A DNA stretch of 64,000 nt from Paracyclopina nana. Its lineage: Eukaryota > Arthropoda > Copepoda > Cyclopoida > Cyclopettidae. Below the pieces are notes generated by a model. It was given only the letters and a program-made list of their open reading frames with translations, was not told the origin of the DNA and did not search any database. The position numbers and the translations under genes were made by a program. Where the stretch lies: the NCBI GenBank assembly GCA_019096065.1, contig JAGUCH010000003.1:1612001-1676000 (forward strand), given 5' to 3'. Positions 34,390 to 44,723 of this stretch are shown in pieces (within the stretch, counting starts at the first letter, position 1; each line of letters starts with the position of its first letter).

Positions 34390-35100
34390 CGGAATTTGAA
34401 TCACCACTCGAGCCGAGTGTGGCCATAATTTGAGTTTAGCTCGGTTCAAAAACCTTCCCAGGTGAATTGTAGGTGCACCGGCGGTTCCAATCTTCATTGT
34501 TCGTTTTAGCCTTGGGCAAAACGTTTTTAGTTTGTGGTTAGGCGCATGGTGGCGCCACCATTCTACGTCTCCAAGCGAAGCCGCTCAAACTAGATTTTTC
34601 TAGTTTAGGAGCGTCTCTGGATCTTTTGTTCCATAACAACTTTTTGCCCCCCTTGGAGTCGGGTATCTGTTCGACAAAAGCTGGCTCAGCGTCTTTGCGC
34701 AATGCAACTCACATTTCAGTTGATCTTGCTCAAAAGTTTTTTGTCTAGCCATATTGAACAGACTCATGGGTTATTTTTTATCTGTTATCACTGAATTGCA
34801 CCGCTATTATAGCTCTGCATTCCAGCTCGGTCTTGATGCGTGCATCAAGTTCGGGTGCTCGTAACCGAAATTGATTTAAAAGATTGAGGTTATCAGCACC
34901 AATCTTTTCAGCTAATTTCGGTTAGCACTAATAATAATATATGAAGCAGATTTTGCGACATTTATGTGCTAGTATTCCGGTTCATAGTTTTGCCATTTCC
35001 AGTTTTTTCTAGAAATTTTGTTTACAATACTTTCTCAGAGCACGAGGGCGCTCAAATTTTGTGAAATTTTTTGGGGCGCAGGCTGCATTTCCTGCGGCTA
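34390..35100. other. no gene recognised
   Basis: Noncoding sequence of the LTR element with one more copy of the CCAGCTCGGTCTTGATGC motif near 34820. Confidence 0.35.
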
Positions 35101-35102
35101 CG

Positions 35103-35110
35103 TATATATA
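35103..35110 (+). promoter_or_regulatory. TATA-like box upstream of the third antisense gene
   Basis: TATATATA is followed by a C-run and, about 65 bases on, by CAG|GTAAGT at 35177. This layout suggests a short 5' noncoding exon and a first intron. Confidence 0.35.
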
Positions 35111-35546
35111 CTCCCCCCCCCGCCACAATTTTCTTCATTTTGTGGGAACTGCAGTGAGCAGTCACACAAAATTCAGGTAAGTATGTTTTCGAATCTTTAA
35201 CTATAAAAGATCTTAGCGGTTAGGCTAATTTTATTCAATTTTATTTAATCGATGGCGCCTGCGGGCACCATCCATGATGTCAATAACTAAATCGTGCCTT
35301 AGTAAGAAGAAAAAGGCGGCATATATTGAACTTTATTTTCTTTTATAATTACAATTTCGTTTGCCACACAAAAAATGTTTGGGCAAATGAAATGTAAAAT
35401 GGTATTTTATGGGGAAACACTTGTTCTCCTCCAAGATATTCCAGTTGTATCCAAAGCTGATGGTTTCACCAGCATATGGGCATTTTTATTCATCCAAGCA
35501 TAAAAAACTGTGTTAAGTATTTCATTCAAAATCCCTTTTTAGGGAG

Positions 35547-36057
35547 ATGAATCCCATTTTTGTACAGATTTCCATGTTCCATCCTTCTCAAAGTCTGGAG
35601 GCGTCACGACTAGACCTGCGTTATGCAACCAGGTCATGGTCGAGACACTCTGATATTATAGGCACAGTAGTCGTTGCAACAGAGTTTGTGTTTTATGGCA
35701 TATACTACTGTGGTATCGTTTCCATGCCAGAACTTGTGTGATTTATAATCATTCTTTTTTTTCTATGCCCACTCCTTTTCGTCAGCTCGTTTGAGAGTTT
35801 TTCAATATCGTTCCAAGATTTTATACAATAATGCGGCCAACACAAGTCCTCTTACGTATTGTGAGGGTTATTGTGTCCCACTTGCACAGTGCCTAGTGCC
35901 AACTTTTGCTGTACTTAGGTACGAAAGTCCCAATAGCTATCAACCCACGCGAGGCATGGAGTGGATAGCAGTTCATTTGGACATAGCTCAGTGGAGCTTT
36001 AACCATAGTTTTCAAAACATAACTTATTCAGAAGGGGCATTCGCCCCTCTGGTATGA
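35547..36057 (+). CDS. third small membrane-protein gene, antisense, tentative
   Basis: An acceptor TTTTTAG lies just before the ATG at 35547. The first coding part reads MNPIFVQISMFHPSQSLEAS and reaches a hydrophobic segment (IIGTVVVATEFVFYGIYY). A second part, after an acceptor near 35785, reads RVFQYRSKILYNNAANTSPL and ends at TGA near 36057. One membrane segment followed by basic residues resembles the other two antisense genes. The exact donor between the two parts is uncertain. Confidence 0.35.
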
Positions 36058-36745
36058 CGCCCATCTGCAACTTCCCTCTTGCATGGCGTGTTCATATTAT
36101 TTTCTTGATATAACTTATATAACACTTAACTTTATTCAGGCCAATCGGCCCATTGTTTATCGTAAGCTTGACCTCCTACTATAGTAGTATGGGGCAAGCA
36201 CATGCAAGTACCGGTCAACGCGTGATTTGCATCGGTATTTGTCAGGAAACAGGACAAAATTATTTGTCCCATCAATATCAATACTGTAAAAAGAACCTAC
36301 ACAAACTTCATTTATTTTGTCAAAACAAGCGAGGTTTGGTTTGTTGAAGGGTTGAACAAGCCTTAGAGGAAGTCCAAATCCAATGCCTTGTGGCATCCAT
36401 CATTTTCCATCATTTTTATACATACTTTTAGAACCGCTAACGAACTGCAAAAAGTATGTTTCGTTAGTCGTTTTCTTGCTGTCAATGTATTTTTCAGCAA
36501 CTTATCATTACCTTTATGAATATCGTAAATTACTGACGGGCATGCGAAGTTATATTGCCCGTTAGTATTGTATGATCTTTTTGTCAAGCGAACAACTTGA
36601 AGTCCGCATGACGTATTACATAATATAATTTTGGGTGCACTTGGTTGGTAAAACGGTGCGCCCATTTTGGACTGACAAAGTAAAGGTAGTTATCCCATAA
36701 AATTGAACTACGATTACCGTCATCACGTCCTTACTTACAAAACTT
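36058..36745. other. no gene recognised
   Basis: Short frames on both strands without motifs. The 3' end of the antisense block and the end of the 690-codon ORF meet here. Confidence 0.35.
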
Positions 36746-38818
36746 CTATTTAAACTTCTTAAAAGCTAGCTTGTATAGTTCATCATAGGTGAGACGCAGC
36801 TTCTTCATTTCATTTATGTTGCTATCATCTTGGTGATCCATGCCAGTCGCTTTGAGAAACTGAATATAATCATGGACTGCAGCCATGTTTTTATTCAGTT
36901 TCCAATTAGGAATTACCTCTTCTAGTAACTCTCTCTCTTTTTGGTCTGGCCTTTGGTTCGTATTTGTAAACCTAACACGGGCGAATTCCTTTTCCTCCCG
37001 ATCTAAAGGAGCTATTCGTGGAATATTAGGAAAGTATTTTTGTGCTTTACCAGCTTTGCTCTTCTCTTTCCCATACTTTCTTATGCCCGCTAACTCCCTG
37101 TAATCTACCTTTTCCTTTCTCTCCCGCAGTTGTCGTCTGGGAAGGATCCGTATTGGAGTGGGCTCACTAATCTCGGGTTCAACTGTTGGTTGGACAGCGG
37201 CCGAGGATTCTGGTTCCTTTGATCCGGCAATTGGTGTGGCTGCCGAGCTACTAGGCTGGTCAAGAAGCTGTTGAACATTCTGTAAAGGACTTGTATTCTG
37301 TTCAGCTGTCAATGCTGCTTCCGGACGAGTCAATGCTTCCAGGGGATCAGGCTGAACAATCGCAGGAGGACCCGCAGGTACGTTATTTTTATTATACTCT
37401 CGAAACCCTGCCAGGGAGCGATAGTTAACGTTTTTTCTTCTCCTTAGGTTATGAGGAAGAAAACGTAATGGAGACAACTTTTCTGGTTCATACGGAGCTC
37501 GTACAGCAGTCTCAGGTGGCTTCTGAGTACCCGGTTGTGGAACTACCGGGCTGGTTAGCCTGACAGTGGGGTGTGTAACCTCAGGAGTAGATAGATGAGC
37601 AAGGTGCTCATTTTCAGTCATAGCCAGGTCACCCAAAGGTGTAACCTTTGCCGAAAAGTGCTCAAGTACGTTTGTGCTTGGCACAGTTTGTGGTACTCCC
37701 GCATTTGGTAACTCACTATTTCTTGGTTGCAAATCAGGTTTTCTGACCGGACTTTTCATTATAGTATACCGAACTTGAGGCTCCCCTCCTTCAGCTCCAT
37801 AAATCTCCGGTTTCGGGGCACTGGGCCCTTCCATAGGATTATCGATTGGTGGAGAGGGAGGCCGTTTACGTGGTGAGAGTTCTAACTGGCGTCGTACAAT
37901 ATCGATTGCTTTTTGAACATTCTGTTTAATGCTTTTTGTCAGCGGTGTACGCCGCAGATTTTTACGAGCAGTATAATAAATTGTAGTTGTGTCATCACTA
38001 TCACTACTTTCATTTTCATCATCGTGTGTATTTCCGCCGAATGGATCAGTAGGCAGTGCTAATTGCATACTTTCCAGGCCAGCAGATAAAGATTCTAGGT
38101 CAGTGTCAAATTTGGAAGGTGCGATGAAAGATGCTGCTTTTTCAACAATCTCCTCTATATTATCATTGTCCTTATTAGGAGTTGCAGACATACTTTGGTC
38201 AGGAGTGTGATATTTCTCCGGACTTTCAGGTATATCTGGCACACGTTGATCACGGTATTGGCCACGAAAGGCCCACTTTACAGGGCTGACCCCTGCAAGT
38301 GTCCCTTCACTGACGTTCGAGCGATCAGGAGTACTAATATGGTCAGGTTTGACACTTGGTAAATTCGGGTATAACCTTTCTTGTTGGGCCATTTCAGCAA
38401 AAGTAGGAGGGCCACGTTGGCTCAAGGCCAGCATGTCCTCATAAAATGCTTCATTGGGCCCTGTATTTGCACTTAGTGCAATTGCTTGTTCAATAAAATC
38501 ATCAGTGCCAGTGTCAGACAAAGAATCACTTGCTTCTTTGTGGAGAATATTATTACCAGCATTGTCAGCTAGGTATTTTTCTTCTAACTTCTTACGGTCA
38601 TATTGTTCCCACTGCTTTTGCACGAGTTGTTTATTTTCCTCCTGTATTCGCAAAATATCTGAGGGCTTAAACAAGCTCGCTGCCTTTTGCATGAGGATAG
38701 AACCAGAGCGCTTATAGGTTTGGTGAATCGCACTTGGCTCAGTGTCCATTGATGTGGACTGTGAAATCAATGAACTTTGCGAGGCCACTATACTAGAGGC
38801 CTTTGTATGACCCCGCAA
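36746..38818 (-). CDS. 690-codon disordered ORF downstream of pol, unknown
   Basis: Begins MRGHTKASSIVASQSSLISQ and is mostly polar, Pro/Glu/Ser-rich and probably disordered. A motif appears twice: RRRKNVNYRSLAGFREYNK (about residue 470) and RERKEKVDYRELAGIRKYGK (about residue 580), each preceded by a short PLRFLP or PIRILP segment. The C-terminal 90 residues look folded (RPDQKERELLEEVIPNWKLN, KLRLTYDELYKLAFKKFK). It sits right behind the integrase tail and may be a separate protein or a pol extension. No family was recognised. The basic repeat could bind nucleic acid or chromatin; that is speculation. Confidence 0.6.
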   Translation of the reverse strand: MRGHTKASSIVASQSSLISQSTSMDTEPSAIHQTYKRSGSILMQKAASLFKPSDILRIQEENKQLVQKQWEQYDRKKLEEKYLADNAGNNILHKEASDSLSDTGTDDFIEQAIALSANTGPNEAFYEDMLALSQRGPPTFAEMAQQERLYPNLPSVKPDHISTPDRSNVSEGTLAGVSPVKWAFRGQYRDQRVPDIPESPEKYHTPDQSMSATPNKDNDNIEEIVEKAASFIAPSKFDTDLESLSAGLESMQLALPTDPFGGNTHDDENESSDSDDTTTIYYTARKNLRRTPLTKSIKQNVQKAIDIVRRQLELSPRKRPPSPPIDNPMEGPSAPKPEIYGAEGGEPQVRYTIMKSPVRKPDLQPRNSELPNAGVPQTVPSTNVLEHFSAKVTPLGDLAMTENEHLAHLSTPEVTHPTVRLTSPVVPQPGTQKPPETAVRAPYEPEKLSPLRFLPHNLRRRKNVNYRSLAGFREYNKNNVPAGPPAIVQPDPLEALTRPEAALTAEQNTSPLQNVQQLLDQPSSSAATPIAGSKEPESSAAVQPTVEPEISEPTPIRILPRRQLRERKEKVDYRELAGIRKYGKEKSKAGKAQKYFPNIPRIAPLDREEKEFARVRFTNTNQRPDQKERELLEEVIPNWKLNKNMAAVHDYIQFLKATGMDHQDDSNINEMKKLRLTYDELYKLAFKKFK

Positions 38819-38882
38819 ACTATAATCATGACTTTCAGGGGCTGCCCCTTCAAGAAATTCGATAACCTCATTCCTTGCTTTT

Positions 38883-40032
38883 TTACGTAGAATTTCTTCC
38901 GGAGTGTAAGGTCGCTTTCAAGAGGTTGGACAACTTTTCCGGAAGAAATCTATATAGTTCATGGAATCGATATAACTTGACATGATCTAAGCTTACTTCA
39001 CGAGTAAGCCCATCATAAAGGTATGGCTTTACAGTCACAGTCGAATGCTGTCCAATGTCAATAACTTCAAACAAATCATCCATAAATTTATACCGTTGTT
39101 TATTTATGGGATGTTTTATAACTAACACTAATGATCCAATCTCTGGTTTAAAGGAAGGTCTTTCAGTAGCCTTCATTTTTCTAAGTGGAACTGTTCTTCT
39201 AGATCATATTCACGCCTGCGTGGCCGCCATTCGGATGTATGAATTTTGTCCTCGCTTTCACTAATTATTCCAAAAGTTTCCCGTCCTAAATGATACAACG
39301 GCATTTTATCGAAAATAACGAAAAAGGTGTGGGGGTGATCTTCACCCCTTTATCATCAGTATATGCCAAATAAGTAAGAGGGCGATTATTTATTGCGTAA
39401 ATAGAAGTCTTAAACACATCGCATAACCTCATATTGTATGAGTTAGAGTTTAGGACTAATGCACACCTTATTATTCGTATAGCATTTTCAGCGTAAGCTG
39501 TTCGAATGCTTGTATGGTGATAAAGTTCGGTAATGACATAACTCCTTAATTTTATAACGATCAACAAGGCGTTGGAGGGCCTTATTAGTCGTTAGCTGGG
39601 CACCATTATCTGCAAGTAATGTTTTTGGCACCCCAAACAAAGAAATTACTTCTTCCATAGCATTCGCTACCTGCTTATATTTAGCATCCAATAGTGGTTT
39701 AGCAATTATCATCTTAGAATAAACATCGACAAATACTAACAGGTCTTTTGCGGAAGACCCTTTGACTAAAGTGTCATCGAACTTGGCCAAATCAATCATT
39801 ACCAATTCCCATGGCTGAGTCGGGATGCGGAAACGCCCTTCCCAACAAACCTAGTATTAGCTTGGCGGTATAAAGCACAATGCATGCACGCACCAATAAT
39901 AATACGACTGATTCTGGCTGAGTAAGTTGAATACATAGATTGGGTAAAAAGAGTATTAGTCTTTTTACTTCCCAAATGGTTATGTAGCAAATGAATACAT
40001 GCCATCAGGTACACACAGTTGGGCATACTCAT
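38883..40032 (-). pseudogene. integrase region of the LTR element, broken
   Basis: All parts of a retroviral-type integrase are recognisable in order on the - strand: a His-His/Cys-Cys zinc-binding region (HLLHNHLG … CMHCALYRQ), a catalytic core with LADNGAQ, and a C-terminal SH3-like part (FEVIDIGQHSTVTVKPYLYD). The region is broken, about three to four times, although the LTRs are identical. Sequencing or assembly error is an alternative explanation. Confidence 0.75.
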
Positions 40033-43000
40033 ATATACTTTCGTATTATCGCAACGCTAAAAGGTAGCTTTACATTCTTGCGAATGACCAACAGGGCACC
40101 GTCAAGGACACGATATTTTACCGCAACATCTAGTGGTACTTTCTCTGGAGGCGAAAGCATAATTAGATTTATTATCTTTTGTGTTTCTTCACAATTTTGT
40201 TGCAACTTAATGAGTAGGTTGCGTGTAATTCCTGGTAAATGTGGCGATATTCGCCGTTTAACAGTGACTGTATCTACTCTTAAGTTATTTTCTATATGAT
40301 TCACTGGCGAATCAAAATCAGCTTCACCATGAAATGAATGGGATAATTTAGAAAGTATCTCGTCCTCAAGAATTTCATCATCATCATGTTTTGCTTGAAG
40401 TAAGGTTGACGTGTCTCCTTCCACAAATGGCGGCTTCGTGCCGATCATGTCAACCCATTTGTCATTTAGGCAATGCAACCTTTTCTGGAGTAGAGTCTTA
40501 CTCATAGTTCCAGAATTCACAAGTGTATCATACACATGTGTAAGTAATTCCTGTGTCGTTAGCACCTTATCTTTGATTGCATCGGGCAGAGGGTATTTAT
40601 TTGCATAAATATCCTTCGTAATCTGCCCCGCAATAGAGTAGGGCGCATAAAATACAGTTTCACCTTCTGGCGTTTGATGGTACTTATTTAATAATACATC
40701 AACTACTTCTACCTCTGTGCGAGGTACAGCTCTCAATTTCCATGCTACAGGCAGGGAATAAATACGAGCTGCTAGTCTATGAGTGAAAGCATCTTTACCA
40801 GTAAACGAACTAGCCAGCACGCTGGCTATTGATAGACAATCCGTAACTATGACTAGCCGCTCATAGGCGAATAGTATGCTTTTAAAATGGTTTATCATTG
40901 TTAAAACTCCTAATGCTTCACGCTGAAACGAGTGGTACGAGAGGCAAACTGATAAAGGAAAGCGTGCGCTGTGTGCACCAACACACACAGCTTTACCATC
41001 CTCATTCACCTCCATTAATAAAGCTGAGGTGCTAATTACCCCAGAATCAACCACTAAATAACCTTCTTTAAAACGTGGCAATGCCAGTGACATACCTGTT
41101 TTAATCTCGTCTATTACTTTATAGAAACATTTTTCTTGGAAAGCAGTGAAGGTGAACTTTCCTGTTTTCCCTTGCGCTGTTTGTAATACATCTAGCAGTG
41201 GAGCTGTGTATGTAGCCATATTAGGACAGTACTGGCTTAACCAGTTTGTCATTCCAATAAACTTTTGCAGCTGTTTCTTGGTTGTGGGAATAGGGAAATC
41301 ATCAACTGCAGACCTGAATTTATCGGGCATTCGCATAGTCATAATCCCATTTTCGTCAATAGATATTAGGTGCCCTAAGACTGTAGCTTCTTTAACACCT
41401 AATTGTGTCTTTTTAATTTGTAATAGGGCATTTAAGTCCTTGAGGCTTTGAAACAACTTCCTCAGATCACCTAAATGTCGTATGTAATCATCCAATGTAG
41501 CAGGCCTAGGCTTGCCAGGGTTCTTACAGGCCACAACCAAATCGTCTACATATACACATGTAAAGGGCAATATCTCAGGGTTAAGGGCCTGTTGGAGGAG
41601 CTCTGCGAACATTCTCGGAGCAATGGCGATCCCTTGTAGGCATGACTTACTTTTCAGAAAGACTGATCTATATATACTGCGAGGGGACGTTACTGCAAAG
41701 CAGCACATATCAGCACTATCAGAGTCCACAGGTAAGTTATCGTATCCGGATGTTACATCGAAAGATGACATTAAACACGAATTAGATAACATCCCTAGCA
41801 AGGTAGGGATAGGTGGCACTATGTGCTCCGAAGTCGTAAATATCAGATTTTTATTAAAAGATGTTAAGTCAACTAGTAGCCGAGGCTTGCGTTGCTTCAT
41901 AGGCAGCTTTTCATCATTTGGCCTTGAAGTCAAGAAACAAGGGCAAGCCGAGTACCTATTAAGTGACTTATCCACAATTTCAATTAATCCAGATGACAGC
42001 ATTAATGCTATTTTACGGTCAACCTGTGTAGTTTCATACTCCGACATGTTAAATACTTTTGGCACTAATGGTTTATCATCCTTTAACTGGAACTTCATGG
42101 GTTCGACATTCCATAGCCTATATGATCTAGGATCCTCCGAGAATATAGTCTTATATTCTATTAAGAGGTCCCTAAAGTCTTCTCTGACCTCATCCGGAAT
42201 GTGTTCTAGATCCATGTTCAGGATCGTTTCTGGTTTCAATGGAAATGTATAACCTGCTACTCCATTTAAAACACGGAGGGGGTCAAATTCACTTGGAAAT
42301 TTCAAAAGGAGATTATAAACCTCATCATATAGTTTTTGGTTATTTCTCTCATCTTTAGAAAGCTCCAGGCTAGCTGATACGAGGTCTAGTTCAGAAGGAC
42401 TTTTTAGAACTGTTTGTCTGACACTGGTATCCACAATAGGACCTTCGTAAATAGTAGTGAAGCTCTTAAGTGGCACTTTGATGCCCATGTTCTTTGCCAA
42501 GCAAGGCTTGCACGAGCAACCATGTGGTTCAAGTACAAATGGTATAAATTTACCAAATTTTGTCTTTATATCCTCTTTGGTAAGGTCATCAGGGTACATT
42601 TGTAACCCAGATAACACTAGCAATGCAGCGGTGGTTGCCATACAAAGTGGGTCACCTACATGCACATCGCCATCCATAAGTGTTCTGATCCACACGTCGT
42701 CGGCCACATTTTGGTACCGTAATTGACCAATTATTATGTACATAAGCGTGGTTAAGTAGCCAATATTCTCAGCATGTTCGCTAGGGACATGGATTATTAA
42801 CTCAACATTGTTGGACAACTTAAACATGATACCATGAGCTCCAAGAACATTTAGTTCAAAATACTTATCTAGTTCATTTCTTTGATAAGCAAGGGGGTAA
42901 TTCTCATACTCATGTATCATCATAGTTATTATGACCCTATCCATCCCATTGAGGTAGGATTCAATAGGACACAAGGCAATGGTCATGCATGGTGGGCAAA

Positions 43001-44723
43001 TATACTTATATTTTAGCCATACTACTTTGAGTTTATACACCATCATATTCATCTTTATTACAATGCGCTTTTGTTCGCCAGACAAAAGTTTATGCCCTGG
43101 GACAATAACAGCCCACGGTAATTCATCCCATTTTTCTCGTTTCATAAATTTGCTAATTATCACATCAGTTATCTCTTCGTAACCATCACTTTGGTTAGCT
43201 GAGATAAATACGTAATTTCCTTTTCTACTAATCAAGGGCTTGTGGCTTCCCCTTAATGGCTCATAGGCATTGAAAAAATGCATATCCGTAAAAGAAAGAC
43301 CATTTATATCCGTAAACTGCACAATTACGTGCGAGTCTAAATAATTGCAGTAACATGACTCCATTTCATGCTCCAAGGCCTTTAAACTAATGTTAGCCAC
43401 ATGGGCTGCAACCGTACTCTTAAATTTCTGTTTCTTGACAATCCTGGCTTGCCCAATCACTGCATGTGCATTTAAGTAGATGGGATCTTCAGTATTATTC
43501 CCAATATTTACTGGGAAAGTACCTTTACGAGTGACTGCAGTAAGTGCCCCCTCAGAGGTCACTCCTCGGTACTCGTTACTAGGCATAAAGTTTAAGTACT
43601 TATCCACCAATCCGGAATAAACATTTCTCTGGTGATGAGTACGACCAAGGTCGTCATCTTCGTCAGAGTCAGAATCTATTTGAATGTCATTACTGATGAC
43701 AGGTAAATCATGAGGTAAACTAGCCATGGTGGTCACTTCTTCCCCAGGGAGTAGGGTGATCCCTTCATTTATTGCCACTGGGTAGAAGGCCTCTTTTGAT
43801 AGCAATAGTGGAATTTTCTTATGCTTAGATTTTCCAGGGAAATCCATAAAGTGCTTTCCATCTTTACTAGTCATCCGGACATTATTGTCCACTAATAACG
43901 AGTTTCCTATCATTAATAGTGTATCGCAATCAGATACAAGGAAAACAGCCTGTCTGATTAAAACACGATTCCCAAATGCAACTTGGATAGAGACAGCTTC
44001 ATTCCCTGGGAATTCTTCCCCATTAAAGTTCTTAATTACATAATTAGTTTCGACCCGAGGTAGAGTGTAACCAATTTTGTCTTCGATCAGTTTTACAAGA
44101 GTGCGTGATATTATCTGCACCATTGCTCCACTGTCAAATAAAGCATGCAAACGTATTTTTCCAGTTATTTCTACTGGTATAAAATACCTTTCACAAACAT
44201 TATGTAGTTTTAATGAGTATATACTCAGTACGTCATCTTCAAGTTCCGGATTCGGTAAAGGTTCAAAATGTGTTACTGGCTCTGCTTCATTAGCATTTAC
44301 TGAGGCCAGATGTGTAACGATACCATCATTACTACAAGTTTTTTGCTCATCACTCGTGCTACCTTTTACAAAGTAGTACCATAAAGCTATTATTGCTCCA
44401 CTACAGATTACTGTAATTGGCCAATAATCCCAACCAAATAAGCAATATTGACATATTGTTATTGCAAACAGTATTATGCTAATCTCAATTACAGTCATAG
44501 TATGCTGATGGACAAACCGACTTTTTCTACCCCTTATTGCAAGGACCAGAGCCTTTTTGTCCTCACTTCCACGAGTCATAATTTCGGCATTTTTCACAGA
44601 TTGCTCCTTTAAATAATCAAAGTAAGCTCGTCCTACTTCTTTGTTACATTCTCCCCTCATAAATGAAGGCAAGATGTAACTATCTTTATCATTCTTATTG
44701 GGAGTTTTTGTACTTGGTCCCAT
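40029..44723 (-). CDS. pol: pol: protease, reverse transcriptase, RNase H
   Basis: 1564 codons. Two hydrophobic segments near residues 76–98 and 100–119 are unusual at the start of Pol. The aspartic protease motif HALFDSGAMVQII is at about 194–206. An unassigned stretch of roughly 600 residues follows, including SDSDEDDD and CKPC. The reverse transcriptase has PRLLVDLTSFN, SSFDVTSGY and YVDDLV at about 1058. Ty3-type features are VLGHLIS and TKKQLQKFIGMTNWL. RNase H residues are seen in VVDSG, QREALG and VTDCLS. The start overlaps the gag stop as TAATG, so translation by stop–start coupling is likely. The C-terminal end runs into the broken integrase region. Confidence 0.85.
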   Translation of the reverse strand: MGPSTKTPNKNDKDSYILPSFMRGECNKEVGRAYFDYLKEQSVKNAEIMTRGSEDKKALVLAIRGRKSRFVHQHTMTVIEISIILFAITICQYCLFGWDYWPITVICSGAIIALWYYFVKGSTSDEQKTCSNDGIVTHLASVNANEAEPVTHFEPLPNPELEDDVLSIYSLKLHNVCERYFIPVEITGKIRLHALFDSGAMVQIISRTLVKLIEDKIGYTLPRVETNYVIKNFNGEEFPGNEAVSIQVAFGNRVLIRQAVFLVSDCDTLLMIGNSLLVDNNVRMTSKDGKHFMDFPGKSKHKKIPLLLSKEAFYPVAINEGITLLPGEEVTTMASLPHDLPVISNDIQIDSDSDEDDDLGRTHHQRNVYSGLVDKYLNFMPSNEYRGVTSEGALTAVTRKGTFPVNIGNNTEDPIYLNAHAVIGQARIVKKQKFKSTVAAHVANISLKALEHEMESCYCNYLDSHVIVQFTDINGLSFTDMHFFNAYEPLRGSHKPLISRKGNYVFISANQSDGYEEITDVIISKFMKREKWDELPWAVIVPGHKLLSGEQKRIVIKMNMMVYKLKVVWLKYKYICPPCMTIALCPIESYLNGMDRVIITMMIHEYENYPLAYQRNELDKYFELNVLGAHGIMFKLSNNVELIIHVPSEHAENIGYLTTLMYIIIGQLRYQNVADDVWIRTLMDGDVHVGDPLCMATTAALLVLSGLQMYPDDLTKEDIKTKFGKFIPFVLEPHGCSCKPCLAKNMGIKVPLKSFTTIYEGPIVDTSVRQTVLKSPSELDLVSASLELSKDERNNQKLYDEVYNLLLKFPSEFDPLRVLNGVAGYTFPLKPETILNMDLEHIPDEVREDFRDLLIEYKTIFSEDPRSYRLWNVEPMKFQLKDDKPLVPKVFNMSEYETTQVDRKIALMLSSGLIEIVDKSLNRYSACPCFLTSRPNDEKLPMKQRKPRLLVDLTSFNKNLIFTTSEHIVPPIPTLLGMLSNSCLMSSFDVTSGYDNLPVDSDSADMCCFAVTSPRSIYRSVFLKSKSCLQGIAIAPRMFAELLQQALNPEILPFTCVYVDDLVVACKNPGKPRPATLDDYIRHLGDLRKLFQSLKDLNALLQIKKTQLGVKEATVLGHLISIDENGIMTMRMPDKFRSAVDDFPIPTTKKQLQKFIGMTNWLSQYCPNMATYTAPLLDVLQTAQGKTGKFTFTAFQEKCFYKVIDEIKTGMSLALPRFKEGYLVVDSGVISTSALLMEVNEDGKAVCVGAHSARFPLSVCLSYHSFQREALGVLTMINHFKSILFAYERLVIVTDCLSIASVLASSFTGKDAFTHRLAARIYSLPVAWKLRAVPRTEVEVVDVLLNKYHQTPEGETVFYAPYSIAGQITKDIYANKYPLPDAIKDKVLTTQELLTHVYDTLVNSGTMSKTLLQKRLHCLNDKWVDMIGTKPPFVEGDTSTLLQAKHDDDEILEDEILSKLSHSFHGEADFDSPVNHIENNLRVDTVTVKRRISPHLPGITRNLLIKLQQNCEETQKIINLIMLSPPEKVPLDVAVKYRVLDGALLVIRKNVKLPFSVAIIRKYI

